Shown piece by piece: positions 16,557 through 24,986 of a stretch of DNA of 64,000 bases (positions are counted from its first letter, which is position 1; every line of letters begins with the position of its first letter). The DNA is from Mycolicibacterium peregrinum (GTDB lineage: Bacteria > Actinomycetota > Actinomycetes > Mycobacteriales > Mycobacteriaceae), in assembly GCF_001665625.1 (NCBI RefSeq), contig NZ_LZSY01000140.1, positions 1-64,000 on the forward strand, in the 5' to 3' direction. The position numbers and the translations under genes are program-made. A model generated the notes under the pieces. That model saw only the letters and a program-made list of their open reading frames with translations. It had not been told where the DNA came from and ran no database searches.

Positions 16557-18157
16557 ACCGGCTCGCTGGTGGGCGCACCCGAGCGCAGCGAAGGTGCCCA
16601 ATGCGATGGCTGTTTAAGGAAGTACCAATACGCCGCTGCGCCCGCCGCAATGGCCCGAACGTTGTCGTCGAGTGGGTGCCACTCAAGGCGCGGTTCGCCA
16701 TCTATATGCAGGCGGCTCGCTGCAGCTTCCTCCAAACCGAACTGCACACCGTTTCTAAACGCCGTCGCAATCGCGGAAGGCTCTTTCGCCAAATGTGGAT
16801 CAGCGTAGATTACTGCCCTGGCCGGGTCTAGCAACATGACAGTCGTCGCGAGGAACCTGCCAAGAGCTTGGCCCGCGGTGACAAACGCATCCTCAGTCGC
16901 GGAGTCCCCGTTGCGAACTCTGTCGTTTGCGGTGGCTAATCCAGCTGAAATCTGCGACGACGTCTCGGCCGGAATGCCCAAACCGTCAAGTATGCCTTTG
17001 GCGCTCGCCATCGTCTCCAAACATCCGCTGTGCGGGAGTTTGGCGCGACAGGGCGGGCCCGCTGGATCCACGATCGTATGGCCCCCTTCTCCAGCCGCAG
17101 AATGTGCACCATGAATCAACTTGCCCTCCAGGACAAAGCCTGTGCCAATTCCGGTGCCGCTCAATAACACCACAGCAACCGAACCGTCACCACGGCGCAG
17201 ATACTCATAGGCCGCAAGCGCATTGGCATCATTCTCCACAGCAACAAGCAGGTCGCGAGTGCCAACACGGTCTTGCACCTCGTCCTGCAGGGCGGCCTCC
17301 AGCTGGACCTTCTTCCAAGGCGCAGTGTCGGTCTGGAGTTCCGGAGCGAAATCAACCTGCCCCGATTCGGACCGTACAACTCCGGCAAGGCAAACCCCGA
17401 CACCGAGCACTCGGCGGTCACTGTGCTTGTACAGGTATGTGACAGCGTCTGCTGCAGTCTCCAGGACCGTTTCCGGTGACGTGTCGGCGAGCGACAGCGT
17501 CACCGATTTGATGACATCTGGATACATATTCACCAAGACCCCGACCACCCGGTCACGTTCCAACGACACCCCGATGACGTGGGAGGCTTCCTCAACAATG
17601 GAGTACACCCGGTCATCCCCTTCGCCAACACTTGTCGTCCAGCCCTCAGCGTTAAGCATGGAAAGGATCGGCCGAGTGATCGCCTCAGGCAACAGAATCG
17701 CGTTCGCCAACGCTTGGAGGGTTTTGCCCTGTCTTTCCGACTGACTCGCCAGGGTGGTCAGCAGCGGGCTTAACGCCAGTTCCTTTAGCCGATTGAAGAG
17801 GGCACTCGTCGTGCCACCCTTCGCCACCGGCACATCGGGGCTGACGATCGCGAACTCGAAACGGTGTCCCAACGCACGCGCGTACCGCTGCATCGTTCGT
17901 AACTGAGGCTCGACACGTCCGGACTCAAAATCCGAAATCGCTGACTGTGTGGTCCCCATGATGTCAGCCAACTGCCTCTGGGACAGCTTTCGCTTCTTAC
18001 GGATCTCTTGTCCTGCCGCAAGCATCTCAACGCGGCGCATGGTGTCCTCATAAACCATGCGCGCTGCGGGGTCTGATTCGGCGGCTTCCAGCAGTCGCTC
18101 GAACTCCTCATCGCTCGCGTCATCCTTTGGGGCCACGTGTGAGCGTTCAGATGTCAC
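16547..18157 (-). CDS. Three-part transcription regulator: HigA-like XRE domain, winged helix, ROK domain
   Basis: 536 residues from GTG 18157, chosen because AGGAG lies five to six bases upstream; GTG 18205 is possible but lacks an RBS. Residues about 50-100 (from this start) are an XRE/Cro HTH (RKLSQRQLADIMGTTQSAISDFESG) followed by ALGHRFEFAIV, a HigA-antitoxin-like layout. A helical/winged segment follows (about 115-185). The rest is a ROK (sugar kinase/NagC) domain with the catalytic-type ENDANALAAYEYLR, the GTGIGTGFV phosphate loop and GAHSAAGEGGH. The usual ROK zinc motif CxCGxxGC is degenerate, keeping only two cysteines (C-x8-C), and the first phosphate loop is poor. A sensor role is more likely than kinase activity. 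Adding an XRE domain in front of a ROK regulator is unusual. Confidence 0.85.
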   Translation of the reverse strand: MTSERSHVAPKDDASDEEFERLLEAAESDPAARMVYEDTMRRVEMLAAGQEIRKKRKLSQRQLADIMGTTQSAISDFESGRVEPQLRTMQRYARALGHRFEFAIVSPDVPVAKGGTTSALFNRLKELALSPLLTTLASQSERQGKTLQALANAILLPEAITRPILSMLNAEGWTTSVGEGDDRVYSIVEEASHVIGVSLERDRVVGVLVNMYPDVIKSVTLSLADTSPETVLETAADAVTYLYKHSDRRVLGVGVCLAGVVRSESGQVDFAPELQTDTAPWKKVQLEAALQDEVQDRVGTRDLLVAVENDANALAAYEYLRRGDGSVAVVLLSGTGIGTGFVLEGKLIHGAHSAAGEGGHTIVDPAGPPCRAKLPHSGCLETMASAKGILDGLGIPAETSSQISAGLATANDRVRNGDSATEDAFVTAGQALGRFLATTVMLLDPARAVIYADPHLAKEPSAIATAFRNGVQFGLEEAAASRLHIDGEPRLEWHPLDDNVRAIAAGAAAYWYFLKQPSHWAPSLRSGAPTSEPVWA

Positions 18158-18223
18158 TGGAGCTCCTATGCACTGATGGGCCTTCGCCGTCGCGGAGCCC
18201 GCCACTAGTAGTTATGTTTACGA

Positions 18224-18239
18224 ATCGGCCATATCCGAT
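18224..18239. promoter_or_regulatory. Palindrome ATCGG-N6-CCGAT, copy 1 (upstream of XRE-ROK gene)
   Basis: ATCGG-CCATAT-CCGAT, a perfect 5-bp dyad, lies 67 bp before the regulator's start codon and close to where its promoter should be. The same motif recurs once more in the same intergenic region, so it is a good candidate operator for the XRE-ROK protein. Confidence 0.6.
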
Positions 18240-18437
18240 CGAGTGCGATCAAGCCTATCGGAAGAAGGCGATATTTCTGCCTAAAGTGATGTTCGTTACC
18301 CCCCTGCAACCACATCGACACCGGTGCGCCGACGACGCCCCATGGTCGCCATCGACCCAGAACGCGCACCCACTGAGGTCCCAGTTAGATCGGCATCCGG
18401 ACGCACAGCCCGCCATTCACGCACTCATCCGAGTTAA

Positions 18438-18453
18438 ATCGGTTATACCCGAT
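18438..18453. promoter_or_regulatory. Palindrome ATCGG-N6-CCGAT, copy 2
   Basis: ATCGG-TTATAC-CCGAT, with the same arms and spacer length as copy 1 and an A/T-centred spacer (both have TA in the middle). It lies 214 bp farther upstream, between the island and ligC2, and could allow looping or control of a ligC2-side promoter. Confidence 0.55.
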
Positions 18454-18632
18454 ACCCTAGGGGGAGTGCTAATCGGTGTCAACAGATATTCAGTGGCGAA
18501 CTCATCGCGCGGACACCGGCGGCGGGTGGGACCAGCCGTGCTCTGCTTGACGCATACCCGATGAGGCCGCCTGAAACCCAGTACTCCCGCTCTTGTCTCG
18601 CGGCTCGGCCGGACTGTGTCGCGCATACTGAG

Positions 18633-18707
18633 TAGCCACAAACCACGTAGCCACAAACCACGTAGCCACAAACCACGTAGCCACAAACCACGTAGCCACA
18701 AACCACC
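18633..18707. repeat. Tandem repeat, five copies of a 15-bp unit
   Basis: The unit TAGCCACAAACCACG occurs five times head to tail (18633-18647, 18648-18662, 18663-18677, 18678-18692, 18693-18707). Only the final base of the last copy differs. It ends 22 bp before the ligC2 start codon. Being 15 bp long, copy-number change keeps the frame; if translated upstream of ligC2 it would encode SHKPR repeats. Confidence 0.95.
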
Positions 18708-18729
18708 CAATCCACACCAGGTCGGACCC

Positions 18730-19803
18730 ATGCTGCTACCCGTGATGCCGCCCGTCTCACCGATGCTGGCCAAGCCGGCAACAGTGATTCCACCGGATGC
18801 GTCCTACGAACCGAAGTGGGACGGCTTCCGGGCGTTGGTGTTCCGCGACGGCGACGAAGTCGAGTTGGGCAGCCGTAACGAGCGGCCGATGACCCGGTAT
18901 TTCCCCGAACTGGTCGAGGCTGCGAAAGCCGAGCTCCCACCGCGGTGCGTCATCGACGGCGAGATCGTCCTGCCGACCGAGCAAGGCCTGGACTTCGAAG
19001 CGCTCCAACTGCGTCTGCACCCCGCGGCTTCCCGGGTGCGCCTGTTGGCCGGACAGACCCCGGCCAGCTTCATCGCCTTCGACCTGCTCGCCCTCGGCGA
19101 CGACGACCTCACCGGCCGACCGTTCGGTGAACGCCGCGCCGCTCTGGTCGGCGCGCTGGGTTCCGGCCCCGCCTTTCACGTCACCCCGGCCACCACCGAT
19201 ATGGCGACTGCGCGGCGCTGGTTCGACGAATTCGAGGGAGCCGGGCTCGACGGACTGATCGCCAAACCGCTGACGCTCACCTATCAGCCCGACAAACGGG
19301 TCATGGTGAAGATCAAGCACCAGCGGACCGCCGACTGCGTGGTCGCCGGCTATCGGCTCCACAAGTCGGGGCCGGATGCGATCGGCTCGCTGCTGCTGGG
19401 GCTCTACACCGATGACGGCGAGCTGGCATCCGTCGGCGTCATCGGTGCCTTCCCGATGGCGCGACGCCAAGCCCTGTTCACCGAATTACAGTCTCTGGTA
19501 ACCAGTTTCGAGAACCATCCGTGGAACTGGGCCGCCCAGGTGGCCGCCGACCCGGACCTTGCGCGTAGGTACGGCGGCGGCTCACGTTGGAACGCAGGCA
19601 AGGACCTGTCTTTCGTGCCGTTGCGACCCGAACGCGTTGTCGAGGTCCGCTACGACCACATGGAGGGTAGGCGCTTCCGACACACTGCCCAGTTCAACCG
19701 CTGGCGGCCCGACCGGGACCCGCGCTCGTGCACCTACGCGCAGCTGGAACAGCCGGTCACCTTCGGGCTCAACGACATCGTCCCGGGCCTGCTCCCCAGC
19801 TAG
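18730..19803 (+). CDS. ligC2: ATP-dependent DNA ligase LigC2
   Basis: 357 residues from ATG 18730. Motif I lysine K29 is in EPKWDGFR, motif IV is EGAGLDGLIAK, motif V is VMVKIKH, and an OB domain forms the C-terminus. It is a paralogue of LigC1; M. smegmatis also has two (MSMEG_6302 and MSMEG_6304). The reading frame is open further upstream through the 15-bp repeats to GTG 18616, which would add 38 residues. I start at ATG 18730 because it aligns with the LigC1 N-terminus and AGG lies nine bases upstream. Its stop overlaps the convergent downstream gene by 4 bp. Confidence 0.93.
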   Translation: MLLPVMPPVSPMLAKPATVIPPDASYEPKWDGFRALVFRDGDEVELGSRNERPMTRYFPELVEAAKAELPPRCVIDGEIVLPTEQGLDFEALQLRLHPAASRVRLLAGQTPASFIAFDLLALGDDDLTGRPFGERRAALVGALGSGPAFHVTPATTDMATARRWFDEFEGAGLDGLIAKPLTLTYQPDKRVMVKIKHQRTADCVVAGYRLHKSGPDAIGSLLLGLYTDDGELASVGVIGAFPMARRQALFTELQSLVTSFENHPWNWAAQVAADPDLARRYGGGSRWNAGKDLSFVPLRPERVVEVRYDHMEGRRFRHTAQFNRWRPDRDPRSCTYAQLEQPVTFGLNDIVPGLLPS

Positions 19804-20654
19804 TAGCGACCCACGGGCTGCAGCCAGGTGGCGAGATTGCGGACATAGTCCTTGAACACGCCCAGACGGGACGGATCCGCTCCGATCTGCCAGCCGGGCC
19901 GATCGGTGACGAACGACGGCGCCCCATGCGCCAGGTCCCAGTTGTAGTCGGCGAAGTGGTGGAAGGTCGACTCGGCAACGGCCCGCCCCATCGGCCTGCC
20001 CTCCGGCGTGCTCTCACCATCGAGTGCCACCGCGAGATTGAACTGTCTGCCGGTCGCGGTGCTGCGCCCCTGAGCCACCACCGTCGCGAACGGCCCCCGG
20101 GCGGAGACCGCACCCTCATGCGGGTGCGCCGGAAACCACTCGATGCGGCCGGTGGCGGTCCTGGAGGTGCGCAGCAGCTGGTGCACCGGCTCATCGGCCA
20201 GCACCGGCTGGTAGTCGCCGTTGGCGCCCGAGTGATAGTTGGGCCACGAGATGTCGGGATTGTCCTGGTCGTCGCACCGCGACTGCGGGTCCAAGCTGGC
20301 GTCGTGAAAATCGTTGACCTGCCCCAACGAACCCAGTCCCTTCAGACAGCTACCCAGGTCCTGATGATCACGAGCGGTGAGCACCCCACCGCCGAGCCCG
20401 CGGAAGCGGCCGATCGCCGCGCATTCGTCGGGCGTCAGACCGTTGCCGACGTCGACGGCCATCAACCACAGCTGGTCGAACCCGAGCTCGTCGAGATGGC
20501 TGAGCACCGGATCCTGCCCGCCATGATCGGTCCGGTTACGGGCCAGCACCTCGTGGCCGTCCGCGCGCAGCTCGCCCGCCAGCATCGAGAATCGTCCGAC
20601 ATCCCAGTCGTCGGGATTCTCCGTGATCGTCGTCTGCAACAAAATTGTCGCCAT
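19800..20654 (-). CDS. Conserved hypothetical protein, possibly class I glutamine-amidotransferase-like fold
   Basis: 284 residues, soluble. The N-terminal half has alternating strands and helices (ILLQTTITENPDDW, FDQLWLMAVDVG, GGGVLTARDHQDLG), suggesting a ThuA/GATase1-like flavodoxin-type fold with HQD in place of a catalytic cysteine. The C-terminal half is rich in aromatic residues and conserved-looking His (STFHHFADYNWDL). No signal peptide. The assignment is by impression only. It is convergent with ligC2 and separated by 69 bp from the LuxR gene upstream on the same strand. Confidence 0.75.
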   Translation of the reverse strand: MATILLQTTITENPDDWDVGRFSMLAGELRADGHEVLARNRTDHGGQDPVLSHLDELGFDQLWLMAVDVGNGLTPDECAAIGRFRGLGGGVLTARDHQDLGSCLKGLGSLGQVNDFHDASLDPQSRCDDQDNPDISWPNYHSGANGDYQPVLADEPVHQLLRTSRTATGRIEWFPAHPHEGAVSARGPFATVVAQGRSTATGRQFNLAVALDGESTPEGRPMGRAVAESTFHHFADYNWDLAHGAPSFVTDRPGWQIGADPSRLGVFKDYVRNLATWLQPVGRY

Positions 20655-20723
20655 GTGACGAGTCTCGCTACCGCAAGGACCCTCGGGACCCTTGAAAACC
20701 CGTGGTCTTGGAGCGAGCGCGGT

Positions 20724-23522
20724 TCAGCTACTCCACGACACGGAGCGCAGCTGTCGGCGTGACCGGACACCGAGCTTGACGAAGACCTTGCGCAGGTGCC
20801 ATTCGACGGTGTGGGTGCTGATGAACAACTGTGCGCCGATCTCCTGATTGGTCAGTCCGTCACGGGCCAACTGGGCGATCTGCGCCTCCTGGGCGGTCAA
20901 CACGTCGCCCGAGGCCATCGGCTGTTTGCGCACCTTCTCACCGGTGGCAGTCAGCTCACGCCGGGCCCGCTCGGCGAATCCTGCGGCGCCCATCCTGGTG
21001 AACATCTCGTAGGCGGTGTTGAGATGCTCTCGGGCACTGGTGCGTTGCTTCTGGCGACGTAACCATTCCCCGTAACGAAGATGGGTCCGCGCCAGCTGCA
21101 CCCCGATCCGAGTGCGGCCGAGCCGCTCGACGGACTCTTTGAACAGCACGTCGGCCTCGGCGTCGTCGGCGACGACAGCCCGGACCGCGGCCAATACTCC
21201 CAGCCCCCAATCGGTTTCGCTGGACTCCGCACATCTCTCCAACCGTCGCACCGCGTCCTCGGCGACATCTCGCTCGCCGACCCGCATGGCGGCCTCGACC
21301 AGTTCGATCAAAGTCCAGCAGTAGAACCCGATGTCGTGGAACTCGCACGTGCGTTTGGCAGCTGTCAGGGCCTCCTCGTAGCGGCCCAAGCCGTTGTAGA
21401 GCACTGCGGCGGCATAGCCGGCCGCCCCGAGCAGTCGGCCCTCACCCTTGGCGGTCCCCTCTGCCATCCCCGCCTCGATGAGGTCGCCGGCCTCGGTGAG
21501 ATCGCCGCGCCAGGCGGCCAATTCCACCTTGTGGTACTTCATCGGACGGTGGCCGATCGCCTCCGAGATAGAGTCGGCCTCCTCCATAAGCCTTGCAGCT
21601 GTGACGAATTCGCCTTTGTGCGTCTGGACACCGGCCTGGTAGGCGATCGCCGGCGGCAGGATGGCCAGCGCGCCGATGGCGCGGGCGTAGCCGATCATGT
21701 CGGTGGCCAGCCGGTCGACCAGGTCGTCGTCCCAGATCTCATGGGCAGCAGATTCGTGCACGATCGGGAAGGCCAATGCCAACCAGCGCAACGCCCGGCC
21801 GTCGTGGCGACGGGTGTGCTCACTCCACAGCTCCAGCGCGGTGCGCAGGGGCTCGACCGCCGCGGGCAGTCCATCGGTGATCAGGTTCGCCATGCCGATG
21901 AGGAGTAGATCGATGGGCCCAGTCGGCGCCTCGACCCTTTCGACTGCGGCGCGCGCCGCCTCGGCGGCCACCACGAGGGCTTCCGGTTGACTGCGCGAAG
22001 CAAACATCGCAGCGGCCAGCGCCTCCATGTAGGTCTCGCGGGCCAACTCGTCGTCGAGATTCTCCAACCGCTTGGCGGCGTCGAGCAGCAATCCGGCCGC
22101 ATGCCGGACCGGTGGCGCACCCGGTAGTCCGCCCCGGCTGCGGGTGAATTCCATCTGCGCCCGCAGCCGGCCCACCTGTGCCCGCTGCAGCTCGGTCAAC
22201 GGATTCAATTCAGCCAGGGAGAGCAGCTCATAGGCGGCTTCGGGGGCAGCAGCCTCACGTTTGGCCTCGGCGGCCGCGATCGCCCGGGAACTGCGCAGGG
22301 CCGGATCGGCGGACAGGATCGCCGCCCGCTCCAGGAAAGTCGCCGCGGCGGCGATCCCGCCTCGGCTCTGGGCTCGCCAAGCCGAGGCTTCCAGTTCGGC
22401 GGCCACCGCGTCGTCGGGACCGGCCGCGGCGTTGGCCGCATGCCAGGCCCGGCGATCCGGATCGAGTTCGGGATCGGTGGCAACGGCCAAGGCGCGGTGT
22501 ACTTCCCGGCGGTCGGCTGCATCGGCGGCCCGGTAGGCGGCCGACCGGACCAGCGGGTGGTGAAAGCGCATGCGTGACCCGAACTCGATGACACCGGCGG
22601 CCTCGGCCGGCGCCAACGCATCCACGCTGATCCCCAAATGCCCTGTGGCACGTGAGAACAAGATCGGGTCGCCGAGCGGATCGGCTGCGGCGAGAAGCAA
22701 CAACCGCCGAGTGTCGTCCGGCAGCGACTGGATGCGGCGGACGAACCCTTCTTCGACGTGGCCTACCGATAAGCGCGCCGAGCCGAGCCAGAAACCGCCG
22801 GCGAGCTCGGCGGCCGGCACGTTACGCGGAATCTCCAGCAGTGCCAACGGGTTGCCGCGAGTTTCCGCGATGACCCGGTCTCGGACCCGCTCGTCGAGCC
22901 GGCCGAGAAAGACCGAGTCCAACAGCTCTTTGGCGTCGGTGTCCGACAACCCCTCGACCCGCAGTTCGGGCAGGCCCGGCAGCACGTCGGGGGCGCCGGC
23001 GTGAGTGTCTCGGACGGCGAACACCATGACGACGGGCTCCGCAAGCAGTCGGCGCGCGACGAAACCCAGGGTCTGTACCGACACCTGATCTAGCCACTGC
23101 GCATCGTCGATCACACACAGCATCGGCTTCCGGTCAGCCGCGGCAGCCAACAGGCTGAGCACCGCCAGACCGACCAGAAAACGGTCAGGCACCGGGCCGA
23201 CACCGCGACCGAAAGCCACCGAGAGCGCGTCGCGCTGCGGCTCGGGGAGCTTGTCGAGATGATCCAGCAGCGGTGCACACAGGTGGTGCAATCCGGCGAA
23301 GGCAAGTTCCATGTCGGATTCGACCCCGGCCACCTGGGTCACCCGGAACCCCGGCGCATGTTCGACGACGTAGTCCAGCAGGGCAGTCTTCCCGACACCC
23401 GCCTCGCCCCGCACCACCAGCACTGCGCTGCCGCCCGAGCGGCCACCCGAGACCAGGGTTCGAAGGGCCGCGCATTCGCTGACGCGTCCACGTAGAGACG
23501 GGACTGCGCCCATAATCGCCAT
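20724..23522 (-). CDS. LAL-type (large ATP-binding) LuxR-family regulator
   Basis: About 932 residues. An AAA/STAND ATPase forms the N-terminus: Walker A GEAGVGKT near 39-46 and Walker B LCVIDDAQWLD near 140. A long helical TPR-like middle follows (about 400-860). A C-terminal LuxR HTH (last 60 residues) contains GLTNQEIGAQLFISTHTVEWHLRKVF. This MalT-like layout senses a small molecule and activates transcription by ATP-driven oligomerisation. Targets are not evident; the divergent neighbourhood has no obvious pathway. ATG 23513 is an alternative start. Confidence 0.9.
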   Translation of the reverse strand: MAIMGAVPSLRGRVSECAALRTLVSGGRSGGSAVLVVRGEAGVGKTALLDYVVEHAPGFRVTQVAGVESDMELAFAGLHHLCAPLLDHLDKLPEPQRDALSVAFGRGVGPVPDRFLVGLAVLSLLAAAADRKPMLCVIDDAQWLDQVSVQTLGFVARRLLAEPVVMVFAVRDTHAGAPDVLPGLPELRVEGLSDTDAKELLDSVFLGRLDERVRDRVIAETRGNPLALLEIPRNVPAAELAGGFWLGSARLSVGHVEEGFVRRIQSLPDDTRRLLLLAAADPLGDPILFSRATGHLGISVDALAPAEAAGVIEFGSRMRFHHPLVRSAAYRAADAADRREVHRALAVATDPELDPDRRAWHAANAAAGPDDAVAAELEASAWRAQSRGGIAAAATFLERAAILSADPALRSSRAIAAAEAKREAAAPEAAYELLSLAELNPLTELQRAQVGRLRAQMEFTRSRGGLPGAPPVRHAAGLLLDAAKRLENLDDELARETYMEALAAAMFASRSQPEALVVAAEAARAAVERVEAPTGPIDLLLIGMANLITDGLPAAVEPLRTALELWSEHTRRHDGRALRWLALAFPIVHESAAHEIWDDDLVDRLATDMIGYARAIGALAILPPAIAYQAGVQTHKGEFVTAARLMEEADSISEAIGHRPMKYHKVELAAWRGDLTEAGDLIEAGMAEGTAKGEGRLLGAAGYAAAVLYNGLGRYEEALTAAKRTCEFHDIGFYCWTLIELVEAAMRVGERDVAEDAVRRLERCAESSETDWGLGVLAAVRAVVADDAEADVLFKESVERLGRTRIGVQLARTHLRYGEWLRRQKQRTSAREHLNTAYEMFTRMGAAGFAERARRELTATGEKVRKQPMASGDVLTAQEAQIAQLARDGLTNQEIGAQLFISTHTVEWHLRKVFVKLGVRSRRQLRSVSWSS

Positions 23523-23614
23523 CACACCACCGAGTCCGAATTTTGCCGAAACTTTATCAAGGCAGACCAGGTCGGGCCTCCCCGGCAGAGGTGCCTCTCG
23601 GGCCGGCTACCGAA

Positions 23615-24916
23615 CTAGCCGAACCGCAATGTCGGGGCGGGCAGCGATTCGACTCCGTGGTGCGCGAATTGCGTCCAGCGAGTGCGCATCTCGGCGGACA
23701 GCTGGTTGTCGATCGCACGCTGCGGGCCGAGCATGGGGGCGTCCGCCCAGGTCTGCGGTGAGCCGAACAGGAACGGCAACTCCATGCAGTGGCAGGCACC
23801 CAGCGGCGCGCTGACCGGTGTCCAGTCGAAACGATAAGTACCGACCCGGCCGCCGTGGGATCGCCAGGCCTGCGCCAGACGCTCGGCGGGGCCGGAGAAC
23901 GCCTGCTTCGTGACCGCCTTCGAGCCGGCCCGGACGGCGAGCCGGCCGAGGGCAGGCACCCGGTTGAGCCTGGCCACCCGCGGATCCATCGCGACGAACG
24001 GCGCCGCGTCGTCCTTGGTGTAGCCGATCAGCAGCTCGATGCGGCCCGCGGCGGCAGCGATGGCCGCTGGGACGTCTGCGGGTGCCGGCAGCGGCCCCCG
24101 GCCGAGCCGGGGCGCGAACGCCAGACCGCCCAGCAGGCCGAAGCCCTGCGCCGCGGCAACGGCGGCAGCTTCGGCGGCAAGCAGCTTGTCCACGCTGGTC
24201 TCGGCCGGGTCGGCCCCGGCAAGCGAGCCGGCCATCGCCGCGCCCATGGCATGCGCCATGTCGTCGCGCCCCTCGTCCAACTCCAGCGGGGCGCTCTGCA
24301 GGATCGCGCGGTGGAACAGCCCGGCCGCCTCCTCGCACAGCATGAGCGACATGACCGAATGTGCACCCGCGGACTGACCGAACGCGGTGACGTTGGCCGC
24401 GTCCCCGCCGAACGCCGCGATGTTGTCCTGGACCCAGCGCAGCGCCAGGATCTGGTCGCGCAGTCCGAGGTTGTCCGCGCCGACCCCGGGCGGCGCGAGA
24501 TAGCCGAAGATGCCGAGCCGGTAGCTCACGTTGACCACCACCACGTTGCCCGCACGGACCAGGGCACCGGGGTCGTACTTCGCAGACTCACCGCTGCCCG
24601 CGACGTACGCGCCGCCGTGAAACCACACCATGACGGGTAACCGGTGCGCATCGGCCGGAGCCGTGACGGTCAGCACGAGACAGTTCTCGTTGGTCGACAA
24701 GCCCGCAAGTGCGTCGCCGGTCACCCAGCCCAGGCGCGACGGCCGCTGCGGGCAGGCCGGACCCCGTTCGGTCGCGTCACGAACCCCCGACCAGGCCGCG
24801 GGCGGTTCGGACACGGCGAACCGCTTCGCGGTGCCGTAGCGCACGCCTCTCGCGCGCACCAGTCCGTCTTCGCGTTCAACCTGGATGGTGCCGCCGGTGA
24901 TTCTCCGCTCTGCCAT
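23615..24916 (-). CDS. Type B carboxylesterase
   Basis: 433 residues from ATG 24916. The oxyanion-hole motif HGGAY spans 100-104 and the nucleophile elbow GQSAG contains S182. Blocks NCLVLTV and NVSYRLGIFGYL are typical of the COesterase family. It is shorter than the usual ~500 residues, having lost part of the C-terminal cap. No signal peptide, so it is cytoplasmic. Divergent from the MATCAP-like gene, with 70 bp between. The substrate is unknown. Confidence 0.88.
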   Translation of the reverse strand: MAERRITGGTIQVEREDGLVRARGVRYGTAKRFAVSEPPAAWSGVRDATERGPACPQRPSRLGWVTGDALAGLSTNENCLVLTVTAPADAHRLPVMVWFHGGAYVAGSGESAKYDPGALVRAGNVVVVNVSYRLGIFGYLAPPGVGADNLGLRDQILALRWVQDNIAAFGGDAANVTAFGQSAGAHSVMSLMLCEEAAGLFHRAILQSAPLELDEGRDDMAHAMGAAMAGSLAGADPAETSVDKLLAAEAAAVAAAQGFGLLGGLAFAPRLGRGPLPAPADVPAAIAAAAGRIELLIGYTKDDAAPFVAMDPRVARLNRVPALGRLAVRAGSKAVTKQAFSGPAERLAQAWRSHGGRVGTYRFDWTPVSAPLGACHCMELPFLFGSPQTWADAPMLGPQRAIDNQLSAEMRTRWTQFAHHGVESLPAPTLRFG

Positions 24917-24986
24917 TTCCTGAACGTTAGCGGGAACAGCTTCGAACACCGGATTGACGGACTCGACAATTGGGTATCGGTAGCAG

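Larger units (their letters stand above)
18158..18729. other. 572-bp intergenic region between the island and ligC2
   Basis: No convincing gene on either strand. The stretch is visibly less GC-rich than the surroundings up to about 18300. It holds the two ATCGG-N6-CCGAT palindromes and, at its right end, five 15-bp tandem repeats. Open frames crossing it lack ribosome binding sites. Confidence 0.7.

Noticed and set aside
18633..18707. CRISPR array
   Set aside because: The units are contiguous 15-mers without spacers, and no cas gene is near. It is a simple tandem repeat.
18616..18729. N-terminal extension of LigC2 made of SHKPR repeats, called as coding
   Set aside because: No ribosome binding site precedes GTG 18616 and LigC1 lacks such a tail. 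It is kept as an open question, not as the annotated start.
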